Shown here: one piece after another, positions 55,854-64,000 of the stretch
How the letters are laid out: each line of letters begins with the position of its first letter
Position numbering within the stretch: position 1 is the stretch's first letter
From: Bremerella sp. TYQ1
Lineage (GTDB): Bacteria > Planctomycetota > Planctomycetia > Pirellulales > Pirellulaceae
Direction of reading: 5' to 3'
DNA: 64,000 nucleotides
Assembly (NCBI RefSeq): GCF_020150455.1
Contig: NZ_CP083740.1
Coordinates: 3,472,001-3,536,000 of the forward strand
The notes under the pieces: model-generated
Seen by the model: only the letters and a program-made list of their open reading frames with translations
What the model was told of the DNA's origin: nothing
Databases searched by the model: none
Made by a program: the position numbers and the translations under genes

Positions 55854-58010
55854 TTATGGTTCCGCTTTCTCTTGAACCATAACGGCCCAGCCAGGCAAGC
55901 GATTCTTGCCACGTCTACCTTCCACGACAAGACGCTCGACGGCGGCAGTCCAGTGCTCGAGCGATAAGGGATCGATATAGTTGAGGATTCGCACCGAATT
56001 TTCATCTGACGTAAACTGGGCCAGCAACGTCTCGTCCAGCCGGGCACTTTCGGCCATTCCTTCGTGATAGTCGAGCGCTGGATGATGCAAAATCAAGCCG
56101 GTTTGCGAAACACCGTCGATCATGTCTGGCCGAAGATCGATCAAAACGACCATCTGATCGCTCGTCAGATCGGTATCGAGAATCCCAAACTCACCCAACT
56201 CGACCGACATTCCCAATACGCCGACGATTTTCTTTTCGGCACCGCTACCCGCGAACACCGGTACTGTAAACGCGACCTTTAAGATCTTGCTCGTATCGCT
56301 GGAATAAGTCGCTGAGAGACTCGCTTCCGAGATGGGCGAAACGTCACGTGCTTCTTCAGCGGACAGATCATGCCCCAGGCCATGGAAATAATCACGAAAC
56401 GCGTACGAGTTTCCAATCGTTCCACTTACCGGCGTTCGCGCGACCTGGGTTCCGGATGCGTCGAGCAGAAACATCGTGTTGAAGTCCAAAGCGTTTTCAG
56501 CGCGAAGCTGAATGAACTGTTCATTCAACCAGTTTTGAGCCTTCCTCCAACGCTGCAGATCGTTTGGTTCCTGATTGATTCCTGCGAGCACTTCCTTGAT
56601 CTCAGAATCGCGTACGGCTGCTTCCAGAATTCGCCAGCGCAAATCAATCTGGCTGGCAATCGTGCGAGCAGCAAACTTGGCGGACATCTGAAGGCTCTCT
56701 CGCTTGGCTTTTTCAGCGATGAGCCGAGCCTCGTGCTCGCTCTGAGCCAAATATCCGAGCCACAATGTGGAACCAACAGTCACCGCCATCAAAACGGCGG
56801 CGCTTACCATGATCGAACCAACCAACGATCGATGCCGACGCGACCAACGTGCGACGCGGCGTGACATCGGCTCTTGGTATGCGGAGACGGGTTCATCGGC
56901 CAGATAACATTCAACGTCCTGCGCTAAGTCGAGTGCGGTGGCATAACGCTTCGCAGGATTCAGCGACATCGCCTTCAAGCAGATTGCCTCAAGTGCTTTG
57001 GAGATGCCTGGCTTGCTTTGGGTCGGAGGTGTGACATCTCCACGAATGATCTGCTGACGAATCGCGTTCAAACTATCGCCTGTCACGGGAGACTCGCCGA
57101 CCAAAATCTTGTAAAGCGTCGCCCCTAAGCTGTAGATATCGGTCGAAGGGGTCAGACAAGCGGCCGTTCTTTCGGCCACTTCCGGACTCATGTACGCAGG
57201 CGTTCCGGCTCCGTGATCCAAGCCACTGTTCGAGTCGCTGTCGCTGGGCAAAAGCGTTTCTTCGCCCGCTTGCCGAAACTGATCATCTCGCCCAAACGGA
57301 ATTGCCAGACCCCAATCGACTACCAACGTTTCGCCATACTTGCCTAGCATGATGTTTGCAGGCTTGATATCTCGGTGGATGATTCCACGATTGTGAGCGT
57401 AAGCAATCGTTTTGCAGACCGCGATGAATTGGGCCAACACCCGCCGCAGTTGTGCTTGATTGGGGGCATGCGAACCGTTGTTATGCAGCTGCGAAATCGC
57501 GTCGTCGAGCGTGTCTCCCTGGATATACCGCATGACATAGAAGAGCCGTCCGTCGACGCTTTCACCGAGACCATACACCGGCACAACGCCAGGGTGATCG
57601 AGCCGGCTGGTCACTTCCGCTTCACGACGAAAAATCGAGCGATGTTCGTCGCTGTGGCTGATGTGCCGATGGATAAACTTGAGCACGACTTCGCGATGAA
57701 GCTCGTTATCTTGCGCACAGTAGACAGCCCCCAGTCCCCCCTGGGCCAACAAGCGGAGGCTGCGAAACTGTGCGCTGGTGATACAGTCGTTTTCGCGACC
57801 TTCGTCACGCGCCTCGTATCCGAGTGTTACTTCTTCCGATTGCAGTCGTTGATCGATCTTCTGCAACGCTTCAATTTGCCGTTCCAACTCGAAACGAAGC
57901 TCTGGATCGTCGCGACAAAGTTCTGCCGGATGAAGGTACTCGCCTCGCTCGGCAGCTTCTTCCCACGCATCCAACAGTTGAGCGAGTCGGCTTTCAGACG
58001 TTTCACTCAC
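55854..58010 (-). CDS. Ser/Thr protein kinase with Cache-like sensor domain
   Basis: A 718-aa protein starting with GTG. The cytoplasmic kinase domain has the Gly loop LAQGGLGAVY, Lys at about 111 (VVLKFIH), HRDIKPANI with Asp about 214, VDWG with Asp about 232 and GTPAYMSPE. A membrane helix (about 395-425) leads to a long helical linker and a dCache-like extracytoplasmic region (VRDSEIKEVL, NTMFLLDASGTQVAR, VLGMSVELGEF). It probably links an external signal to phosphorylation. It lies three bases after the ECF sigma gene, so the sigma factor is a plausible target. Confidence 0.9.
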   Translation of the reverse strand: MSETSESRLAQLLDAWEEAAERGEYLHPAELCRDDPELRFELERQIEALQKIDQRLQSEEVTLGYEARDEGRENDCITSAQFRSLRLLAQGGLGAVYCAQDNELHREVVLKFIHRHISHSDEHRSIFRREAEVTSRLDHPGVVPVYGLGESVDGRLFYVMRYIQGDTLDDAISQLHNNGSHAPNQAQLRRVLAQFIAVCKTIAYAHNRGIIHRDIKPANIMLGKYGETLVVDWGLAIPFGRDDQFRQAGEETLLPSDSDSNSGLDHGAGTPAYMSPEVAERTAACLTPSTDIYSLGATLYKILVGESPVTGDSLNAIRQQIIRGDVTPPTQSKPGISKALEAICLKAMSLNPAKRYATALDLAQDVECYLADEPVSAYQEPMSRRVARWSRRHRSLVGSIMVSAAVLMAVTVGSTLWLGYLAQSEHEARLIAEKAKRESLQMSAKFAARTIASQIDLRWRILEAAVRDSEIKEVLAGINQEPNDLQRWRKAQNWLNEQFIQLRAENALDFNTMFLLDASGTQVARTPVSGTIGNSYAFRDYFHGLGHDLSAEEARDVSPISEASLSATYSSDTSKILKVAFTVPVFAGSGAEKKIVGVLGMSVELGEFGILDTDLTSDQMVVLIDLRPDMIDGVSQTGLILHHPALDYHEGMAESARLDETLLAQFTSDENSVRILNYIDPLSLEHWTAAVERLVVEGRRGKNRLPGWAVMVQEKAEP

Positions 58011-58013
58011 CGC

Positions 58014-58652
58014 TTAAGCCTCGCCGTCGGGTACGACCACGCCGGAACCCATGAGAACATCGTGGAGCATCAATCGCGCAGATCGCCATCGCCGTCGCAC
58101 GGTACGTTCGCTCGTCTGCAACACGCCGGCGGCTTGCTCCTGCGAAAGCTCGTGGTACCAGATCAGATCGAACACTTCTTTTTCTTCGGCGGGAAGCTGC
58201 TCGACACGGGAATGGAACTCTTGCCATTCGGCCAGATGGCCAGGGTCGTTGGTCACTTCGGCATGTTCAAACTGCTGAGGAGCCAGCGACTCTTGCGGAT
58301 CAGAGAACTGCGTTTGATGGTTCGCCCCCATCCCCTGCGGCCCTTGATAGTGCCTGGCCATGTCGATCAGTTCGCGACGAATCTGCAGTGCCGCCAAGCG
58401 AAAGTAATGACGTGCATTGGTCAGCTGCGTTTCGCGTAATGCCTGATAGAAGCGAAGAGATGCGTTCTGGAAGACGTCGTCGGTTTGCTCCCAACGCGCG
58501 ACGTTCGGAAAGTTTCGCAGCATGCTGCGAGTCAATCGCACCAGGCGGTCACAGGTGACATTCAGTAAATCGGAAACGGCGTTCTCGTCGCCGCTGTTGA
58601 TTCGCTCGATATACGTATCGATATCTCGAGCCAAATCGCCCTCGTCATCCAT
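58014..58652 (-). CDS. ECF RNA polymerase sigma factor coupled to a Ser/Thr kinase
   Basis: The 212-aa product has sigma region 2 (DDVFQNASLRFYQALRETQ, ARHYFRLAALQIRRELIDMARHY) and a region 4 helix-turn-helix (VFDLIWYHELSQEQAAGVLQTSERTVRRRW). It resembles the planctomycete ECF groups linked to protein kinases (ECF01-Gob/STK groups). The kinase gene follows after three bases, so sigma activity may depend on phosphorylation instead of an anti-sigma factor. Confidence 0.92.
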   Translation of the reverse strand: MDDEGDLARDIDTYIERINSGDENAVSDLLNVTCDRLVRLTRSMLRNFPNVARWEQTDDVFQNASLRFYQALRETQLTNARHYFRLAALQIRRELIDMARHYQGPQGMGANHQTQFSDPQESLAPQQFEHAEVTNDPGHLAEWQEFHSRVEQLPAEEKEVFDLIWYHELSQEQAAGVLQTSERTVRRRWRSARLMLHDVLMGSGVVVPDGEA

Positions 58653-58770
58653 CGAATTTCACTCCCCCGAGTATTAGTTATGTCTTCAGTCTAGTGAGAC
58701 GATCTGACCGTCGCAACAAAGTGCCGACTGCCATCGATCGTCATGATCGTTTCGATTCAGAGTAACAACG

Positions 58771-58806
58771 AAAAAAGCGGCATGGCTCGAAGGCACATGC
58801 CGCTTT
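58771..58806 (-). terminator. Rho-independent terminator of the small secreted protein gene
   Basis: An 11-bp stem (58774-58784 with 58796-58806) is followed, on the minus strand, by a run of T residues (58771-58776). It lies 20 bases after the stop codon of the gene at 58827. Confidence 0.75.
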
Positions 58807-58826
58807 CTGCTTCGGATTGGTTGGGA

Positions 58827-59234
58827 TTACAGTTTGCGGACCGAAACGCGTCCGGCTCGGACGTATCGCTTGTTGAAACCGAGCAGCTTCTTGGGTGGAT
58901 CGTATTTATCGGCTGCACGGTAGCTGCTGAACTGTCGCGAGTGAAGTTCCTGGCCGATGCCGTTGTACTTCCAGATCTTCCAGTGCTGACGGCGGTAGCG
59001 ATCCGCGACCGAGTCGGCTTGGCTTCGCGAATTGACTACGGTCGACCAAACAACGCCACCACTGATCGGGTGGTACAGCGTCACACGATGTCGGTGTCGC
59101 TGGATCGGCTTCGGGCAGTAGCCGGGAATTTCGATTTCGATGGGCCCCCAGTTGAGATCTTTCGCTTGAATTGGGCTGGCGTTGAAGGAGGTGAGTGCGA
59201 CGGCGGCGAGCAAGAGGTAAGCAACGTTTTTCAT
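58827..59234 (-). CDS. Small secreted basic protein
   Basis: ATG 59234, preceded by AGGAAAC, gives a 135-aa precursor; the frame to 59351 is not protein-like. A signal peptide (about 1-23, ending near IQA) precedes a basic domain with CPKPIQRHRHRVTLYHP and KYNGIG segments. No family recognised. It has its own terminator and appears monocistronic. Confidence 0.7.
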   Translation of the reverse strand: MKNVAYLLLAAVALTSFNASPIQAKDLNWGPIEIEIPGYCPKPIQRHRHRVTLYHPISGGVVWSTVVNSRSQADSVADRYRRQHWKIWKYNGIGQELHSRQFSSYRAADKYDPPKKLLGFNKRYVRAGRVSVRKL

Positions 59235-59792
59235 GGTTCCGTTTCCTGTGATAGGGGGAGGGAATTTGGTTGGCCGTGGGTTGTGGCCGGTAAGTGTCTC
59301 GTTACTAAGCCCAGCGAGTGACAGCCGAGATAGCGGCCACACAATTTCCAACTTTTCTGAATTCGCTGGAAAACAATTCCTCTGTAATCCCCTACCAATT
59401 CCCCACCTCGGCAGTGTTACGGCGGCCTAGACCGTTTGAATTGACGCCGCGGAATCTGGCTTCCGTGTCTCAAAAAGCCTTGGGGCGTCCCTAGATTGGA
59501 CGGCACATTAAGAAATTGCGGGGGTCCGCGATCGGCACGGAAATGGCCTGAGATCGGCTTTTATTGGCGAGATCGTTCCGGGTCTCAATTGCTTTCGGCA
59601 AACGTATCAGACTAGCAGCAGAGCGGCCCTGGTCGGCTGAAATCGGTGACTGTCCGCGTGAATTTGCTGGATGTATCGATTTTTTCTATGCGTCCGATGC
59701 AATAAATCTATTATTCCGAACGATATTTGTCACGATAATCTACGGTTAGGTACCGTGTTGCGCAAAATCCTGTCCGATTGAGATAACAAACA
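59235..59792. other. Intergenic region upstream of the secretion genes
   Basis: About 560 bases between the divergent small secreted protein and ABC genes. Presumably contains both promoters. No small gene, riboswitch or hairpin was recognised. Confidence 0.35.
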
Positions 59793-61967
59793 ATGACGCT
59801 GGGACGTCCGAATGAATGGGAAGATACTTCACTCCGAGGAGCCACGGAAGTATTAGCCCAATTCTCTTCGTCAGCCCGAGTGACATTCGATCGCGGGCAA
59901 GTTCGCCGATTACTCCACGAAGCGGAACGCGCGATCCCCGGCACCGACCACTCTGCGTGGGGGCGTCGGCTCGTCGAAGTTGGCGAGAGCATCAATCTGA
60001 AAGTTCGCACGATCGATGCTAGCCTTGATCGCATCATCGCTTTCGTTCAAGACGGAGTCCCCGTCGCTCACGGCAGCGAGGACGAATCCGGCGACGTGCA
60101 CTGGCACGTCCTCCTGGAGGCCAAAGGGAACAAAGTTCTCGTCTACGAACCGCTAAGCGATAGCAAACACTGGCATTCGATGTCGGCGTTGCGGAAAGAA
60201 CTTTCGCTCTCGACACGCGACACCAAATACCGCTGGATCATCGGCCAGCCGGCGCTAAGCTGCCAGGCGAAAGGACGCCCCACCAACATTCCTTCGACGA
60301 AAGAAGGCGGCCTGAAACCGTTCGCTCGGCTCATCTCGCTGTTGATGCCGGAACGCCGCGACTTGTGGATCCTGCTGATCTTCTCCGCGATTGTCGGCTT
60401 ACTGGCATTGGCCACGCCGGTCGCGGTGGAAGTGTTGGTCAACACCGTCGCGTTCGGCCGCTACTTACAGCCGGTCATCGTGCTCGCGATGTTGCTGCTG
60501 ACGTTCCTGCTGTTTGCCGCCGCCATGCGAGCCCTGATCATCTTCGTTGCGGAAGTGCTGCAGCGTCGTATTTTCATCCGCGTGGTCGAAGACCTCGCGT
60601 ATCGATTGCCTCGCGTGCAGCAGGAAGAGTTCGACGCACAGCATGGCCCGGAACTGACCAACCGCTTCTTCGATGTGGTGACCGTGCAAAAAGCGGTCTC
60701 GACGCTGCTGCTCGATGGGGTTGCCATCGTGCTGCAAACGCTCATCGGTATGGCGGTGATCGCGTTTTATCACCCGTTTCTGCTCGGTTTCGACATCGTC
60801 CTGTTGCTGCTGCTCACGTTGGCGGTCTTTGGACTCGGCCGTGGTGCGGTGAAAACATCGATCAAAGAATCGAAGATGAAATACGAAGTCGCCGCCTGGC
60901 TGGAAGAACTCGCGCGGCATACCACGGCATTCAAAATGAACGGCGGGCAAGCCTATGCTTTGGAACGTGCCGACGATCTGGCCGTTCATTGGCTTGAAGC
61001 ACGCCGAACCCACTTCCGGATCATCCTGCGTCAAATCCTGTTCGTGCTCGGTCTGCAAGCGGTGGCCGCTACCAGCTTGCTCGGCTTAGGTGGCTGGCTG
61101 GTCATTTCAGGCGAAATGACGCTGGGCCAACTGGTTGCCGCCGAACTGATTGTGATGACCATCCTCAGTTCGTTTGCCAAGCTTGGGAAGCACCTCGAGA
61201 ACTTCTACGATCTGCTCGCCTCGGTCGACAAACTGGGGCAGCTGTTCGACCTAAGCATCGAACAGCATGACCGCTTGTTCCATCTCCGCGAAGGAGAACC
61301 GGCCAGCATGCGGATGCGAAGTGTTTCGCTTTCCAATCAGCAGCGTCCTTTGTTCAACGATTTAAACCTCGAAATTGAACCAGGCGTTTCGACAGCGATC
61401 TACGGCGATTCAGGCGTCGGCAAGTCGACGTTCCTCAGCCTCATGTGCGGACTTCGTCAGCCGATGAAAGGAGGCGTCGAACTCGACGACATCGACATTC
61501 GCGAGCTTCGACCTGACTCGTTGCGAGAACATATCGCATTGGCCGGTGAAGTGGAAATCTTCCACGGCACGATCCACGAAAACATCCATCTCAATCGGGC
61601 ACATATCAATGCGAAAGATGTTCGCGACGCGTTGGGCCTTGTCGAACTGCTGGACGAATTCCAAGAACTGCCGGACGGTTTGAACTCGATGGTTCAGACA
61701 CACGGACACAAACTTTCCCGCAGCCAGGCCGCCAGACTGATGATCGCCCGAGCGATTGTTGGCCACCCTCGCATGCTTCTGCTCGATGGGGTTCTGGATG
61801 GACTTTCCGACGAAATGGCGGATCGTCTGCTAGCACGCATCCAAGAGATCAAAACCTGGACGCTTGTCCTGGCGACCACCCGAAAACGGCTGGCCGAACA
61901 ATGCGAGCGTCAAGTTACGTTGGGTCTAACGAGCCCCACGAAGAATACCCAGGTAAATACACAGTAA
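59793..61967 (+). CDS. Type I secretion-like ABC protein with C39-like domain and degenerate ATPase
   Basis: The 724-aa protein has an N-terminal C39-peptidase-like domain (about 1-150) with the HWHVLLEAKGNKVLVYEP strand pair but no catalytic Cys, as in the 'C39-like' secretion ATPases that bind substrates instead of cleaving them. Six membrane helices follow (about 175-420). The nucleotide domain has Walker A GDSGVGKST (about 538-546), a signature altered to LSRSQ, Walker B ending LLLDG where Glu is expected, and no switch His (LATTRKR). It may bind but poorly hydrolyse ATP, or act with a partner. Confidence 0.85.
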   Translation: MTLGRPNEWEDTSLRGATEVLAQFSSSARVTFDRGQVRRLLHEAERAIPGTDHSAWGRRLVEVGESINLKVRTIDASLDRIIAFVQDGVPVAHGSEDESGDVHWHVLLEAKGNKVLVYEPLSDSKHWHSMSALRKELSLSTRDTKYRWIIGQPALSCQAKGRPTNIPSTKEGGLKPFARLISLLMPERRDLWILLIFSAIVGLLALATPVAVEVLVNTVAFGRYLQPVIVLAMLLLTFLLFAAAMRALIIFVAEVLQRRIFIRVVEDLAYRLPRVQQEEFDAQHGPELTNRFFDVVTVQKAVSTLLLDGVAIVLQTLIGMAVIAFYHPFLLGFDIVLLLLLTLAVFGLGRGAVKTSIKESKMKYEVAAWLEELARHTTAFKMNGGQAYALERADDLAVHWLEARRTHFRIILRQILFVLGLQAVAATSLLGLGGWLVISGEMTLGQLVAAELIVMTILSSFAKLGKHLENFYDLLASVDKLGQLFDLSIEQHDRLFHLREGEPASMRMRSVSLSNQQRPLFNDLNLEIEPGVSTAIYGDSGVGKSTFLSLMCGLRQPMKGGVELDDIDIRELRPDSLREHIALAGEVEIFHGTIHENIHLNRAHINAKDVRDALGLVELLDEFQELPDGLNSMVQTHGHKLSRSQAARLMIARAIVGHPRMLLLDGVLDGLSDEMADRLLARIQEIKTWTLVLATTRKRLAEQCERQVTLGLTSPTKNTQVNTQ

Positions 61968-62005
61968 AACGAATCGATTCTAAGGGCTCTTCATAGCGAT
62001 TTCCG

Positions 62006-63370
62006 ATGAAGAGAATGGGTTTGACGAATATGCAGGCCTCGACGCAATCACGAGACGCCAGCTTGCCAGCACTGAAGCTAGTCCAATCGTCGCGTTGGGT
62101 CTGGCGATTTGCCAATGCACTGCTCGTCCTCCTTTTGTTGAGTATCGTCGGCATGATTTTCGTTCCCTGGCAGCAATCCGCACGCGGAGCCGGCCAGGTG
62201 ATCGCTTACTCGCCGCAGGAACGTCAACAAACGGTGACCGCCCCGACGAAGGGAATTGTTGCGATCATTTCGCCAGAACTCCGCGAAGGCTCGATCGTCA
62301 AAAAGGGTGACTTGATCCTTGAAATGGAACCGAGCGCGGCCGACTTAGTCAGCCAACTGGAAGCCTCGCTCCGAGACTTGGACGCAAAAGTCGCCACGGC
62401 CGAGACCAAAGCGGAAGTGTACGGACGAAACGTCATCGACTTCACCGAGGCGAAATCGGCCGCCGTTTCCGCTGCCGATCAACTGGTGGAAGCCGCCGAA
62501 GCCAAGTGGGATGCCAAGCAAAAATTAGTCGCCGGATATGAAGCGAAACGCCTGCAAGCTCAGCTTAATTTGGAACGCCAAAAGAAGCTGTTCGAGAATG
62601 GCCTTCAATCCGAGAAGGAACTTGAAAAGCTGCAGAAAGATTTGAACGTTGCCGAGTCCGACTTGCGATCGGCTCAATTGGAAGTGAACGCGGCGCTCGG
62701 AGAACTGGGCGCCAAACGCAAAGAACGAATCCAGAAGGAACGCGAAGCTCAGACAAAAGTCGATTACGCCAAAGCGATGCAGCAGGAAGCCTTGGGACAA
62801 GTTGCGACCGCCAACAAGGAACGTCGTGACATCGAGATCAAGCTTTCGGAACTGCAACGACTGAATATCCGAGCTCCGCGTGACGGCACGCTTTATCGTG
62901 TCGAAGTGTTTGAACAAGGGCAGATGTTGAAGGAAGGAGATCCCCTGTTTACGATCGTCCCTGAGACAAGTCAGCGGGCCGTCGAACTGTGGGTTTCCGG
63001 AAACGATGTTCCCTTGGTCCATGCAGCCGACCACGTGCGGCTGCAGTTTGAAGGATGGCCGGCAGTTCAGTTTGCCGGGTGGCCTTCGGTGGCCGTGGGA
63101 ACATTCAGTGGTACCGTCGCCAGCGTCGATGCCACGGACGATGGAATGGGAAATTTTCGCGTGTTGGTCGTGCCAGATGAGGAATCCTCATGGCCATCCG
63201 ATCGTTATTTACGGCAAGGTGTTCAAGCCAACGGCTGGGTCATGCTGAATCAGGTTCCTCTGGGCTACGAGATATGGCGACAACTAAACGGATTTCCTCC
63301 CACGGCCTCGGATACCGAAAAGGCCAAGAGCAAGGATGCTGCGAAACCGAAGGTCAAGCTACCGAAGTAG
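62006..63370 (+). CDS. HlyD-family periplasmic adaptor protein
   Basis: The 454-aa protein has an N-terminal membrane helix (about 35-55), a lipoyl/barrel-sandwich half (GIVAIISPELREGSIVKKGDLILEME), a long coiled coil (about 115-260) and the second half-motif (LNIRAPRDGTLYRVEVFEQGQMLKEGDPLF). It bridges the ABC protein and an outer-membrane channel. It starts 38 bases after the ABC gene; ATG 62030 is an alternative start. Confidence 0.88.
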   Translation: MKRMGLTNMQASTQSRDASLPALKLVQSSRWVWRFANALLVLLLLSIVGMIFVPWQQSARGAGQVIAYSPQERQQTVTAPTKGIVAIISPELREGSIVKKGDLILEMEPSAADLVSQLEASLRDLDAKVATAETKAEVYGRNVIDFTEAKSAAVSAADQLVEAAEAKWDAKQKLVAGYEAKRLQAQLNLERQKKLFENGLQSEKELEKLQKDLNVAESDLRSAQLEVNAALGELGAKRKERIQKEREAQTKVDYAKAMQQEALGQVATANKERRDIEIKLSELQRLNIRAPRDGTLYRVEVFEQGQMLKEGDPLFTIVPETSQRAVELWVSGNDVPLVHAADHVRLQFEGWPAVQFAGWPSVAVGTFSGTVASVDATDDGMGNFRVLVVPDEESSWPSDRYLRQGVQANGWVMLNQVPLGYEIWRQLNGFPPTASDTEKAKSKDAAKPKVKLPK

Positions 63371-63387
63371 GTTTCGTTGGGATCGTC

Positions 63388-64000
63388 GTGCTTGCGTTGA
63401 GCGCCGCATTCGCCATCTCTGGATGCCGTACCGCTTCGCCAAGCCCGCCGGAATATGCCGAGCAGCAACCACAGCTCTCCTTACAAAACGTCGACGAAGC
63501 ACCACAGCCGTCATCGTACAAACAGAACTCGTCCGAGTTCCAATATGTTTCGTACGATGAAGAGCTGCCGGGCCGCGCGAACACGCCTTCTAATCTAGAG
63601 CTTGTTCCGCTGGAAGAGATCCAGCCGTCGCCGCTTAACATGCAAGACGTGCTGACCGCGGTGCAAGCTTCCTATCCATTGCTGCGAAGCGCGTACCTGA
63701 GCCGGGCCGTTGCCGCGGGGCAAAACACCTCGGCCTGGGGCGAATTCGACTTGAAGCTGAAAGGCTCGTCGATCTCCCGCCCGGAAGGGTTTTACGAAAC
63801 CTACCGCCAAGCCGTCTCGATGGAGAAACCACTCTTCTCCGGCGGCTATCTCTACAGTGGCTATCGCCTCGGCGAAGGCAACTTTCCGCCATGGTACGGA
63901 GAACGACAAACTAACGGTGGCGGCGAATTCGCCGCTGGCGTGGGGATTCCACTTCTCAAAGGTCGCGCCATCGACAAACGCCGCGCCGAGTTGTTCAAAG
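63388..64000 (+). CDS. TolC-like outer-membrane lipoprotein (cut by window end)
   Basis: The frame is open to the window end. GTG 63388 is the most likely start seen, 17 bases after the HlyD stop, but the signal is short and an upstream start is possible. A lipobox (AISGC) suggests lipid anchoring. Later NMQDVLTAVQASYPLLRSAYLSRAVAAGQNTSAWGEFD resembles the first helical pair of TolC/OEP proteins. It completes the secretion set. Confidence 0.75.
   Translation, partial: MLALSAAFAISGCRTASPSPPEYAEQQPQLSLQNVDEAPQPSSYKQNSSEFQYVSYDEELPGRANTPSNLELVPLEEIQPSPLNMQDVLTAVQASYPLLRSAYLSRAVAAGQNTSAWGEFDLKLKGSSISRPEGFYETYRQAVSMEKPLFSGGYLYSGYRLGEGNFPPWYGERQTNGGGEFAAGVGIPLLKGRAIDKRRAELFK

Noticed and set aside
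60365..60997. 210-aa plus-strand frame inside the ABC gene
   Set aside because: Shadow frame within a clear ABC transporter gene.

Overview
The window looks like a Planctomycetes chromosome, most likely Pirellulales (Rhodopirellula/Blastopirellula/Bremerella type). Evidence: two DUF1559 prepilin-like proteins with the phylum's typical N-terminus, a DUF1592 plus DUF1552 pair, DUF1580, FecR with ECF sigma factors, a Ser/Thr kinase next to an ECF sigma factor, and small carboxypeptidase-regulatory-like lipoproteins. No rRNA, tRNA or CRISPR array was seen.

Region 1 (1 to about 18.9 kb) reads as an integrated mobile replicon. It holds a DUF3150-like protein, a RusA-like resolvase candidate, a beta-clamp-like protein ending at a strong terminator, a winged-helix protein that looks frameshifted, a ParB-like protein, a DUF1580 protein, a DnaB-type helicase in tandem with an unrecognised 588-aa HTH protein, a DUF6602 nuclease-like protein, and a tyrosine recombinase with arm-type repeats just upstream. 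Two long diverged direct repeats (about 4.83-6.23 kb and 8.33-9.62 kb) flank the ParB/DUF1580 genes and carry decayed minus-strand copies of one unknown gene family. Three direct repeats with an exact 32-bp period sit at the 3' end of the HTH gene. The left end of the element is probably outside the window.

Region 2 (18.9-20.3 kb) is a scar: a decayed IS3-family transposase inserted into a fragment that looks like the C-terminal part of an alpha-2-macroglobulin-type protein.

Region 3 (20.3-45.3 kb) is chromosome-like. It has a large membrane protein divergent from a GT2 glycosyltransferase, a two-component system, a Tat-exported phosphoesterase, and two DUF1559 loci with lipoproteins. An amino-acid salvage cluster follows (N-acyl-D-amino-acid deacylase, DadA-like oxidase, XylR-type AraC regulator, isoaspartyl peptidase, HExxH protein). 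A phosphonate-type ABC transporter operon is led by a secreted phosphoesterase and lies divergent from an RpiR regulator.

Region 4 (45.6-59.2 kb) contains a tightly overlapping operon ECF sigma, FecR, DUF1592, DUF1552, secreted protein, GH36-like hydrolase. It also has a BASS transporter and an ECF sigma plus Ser/Thr kinase with a Cache-like sensor. Region 5 (59.8-64 kb) is a type I secretion-like set: an ABC protein with a C39-like domain lacking the cysteine and a degenerate ATPase, an HlyD adaptor, and a TolC-like lipoprotein cut by the window end.
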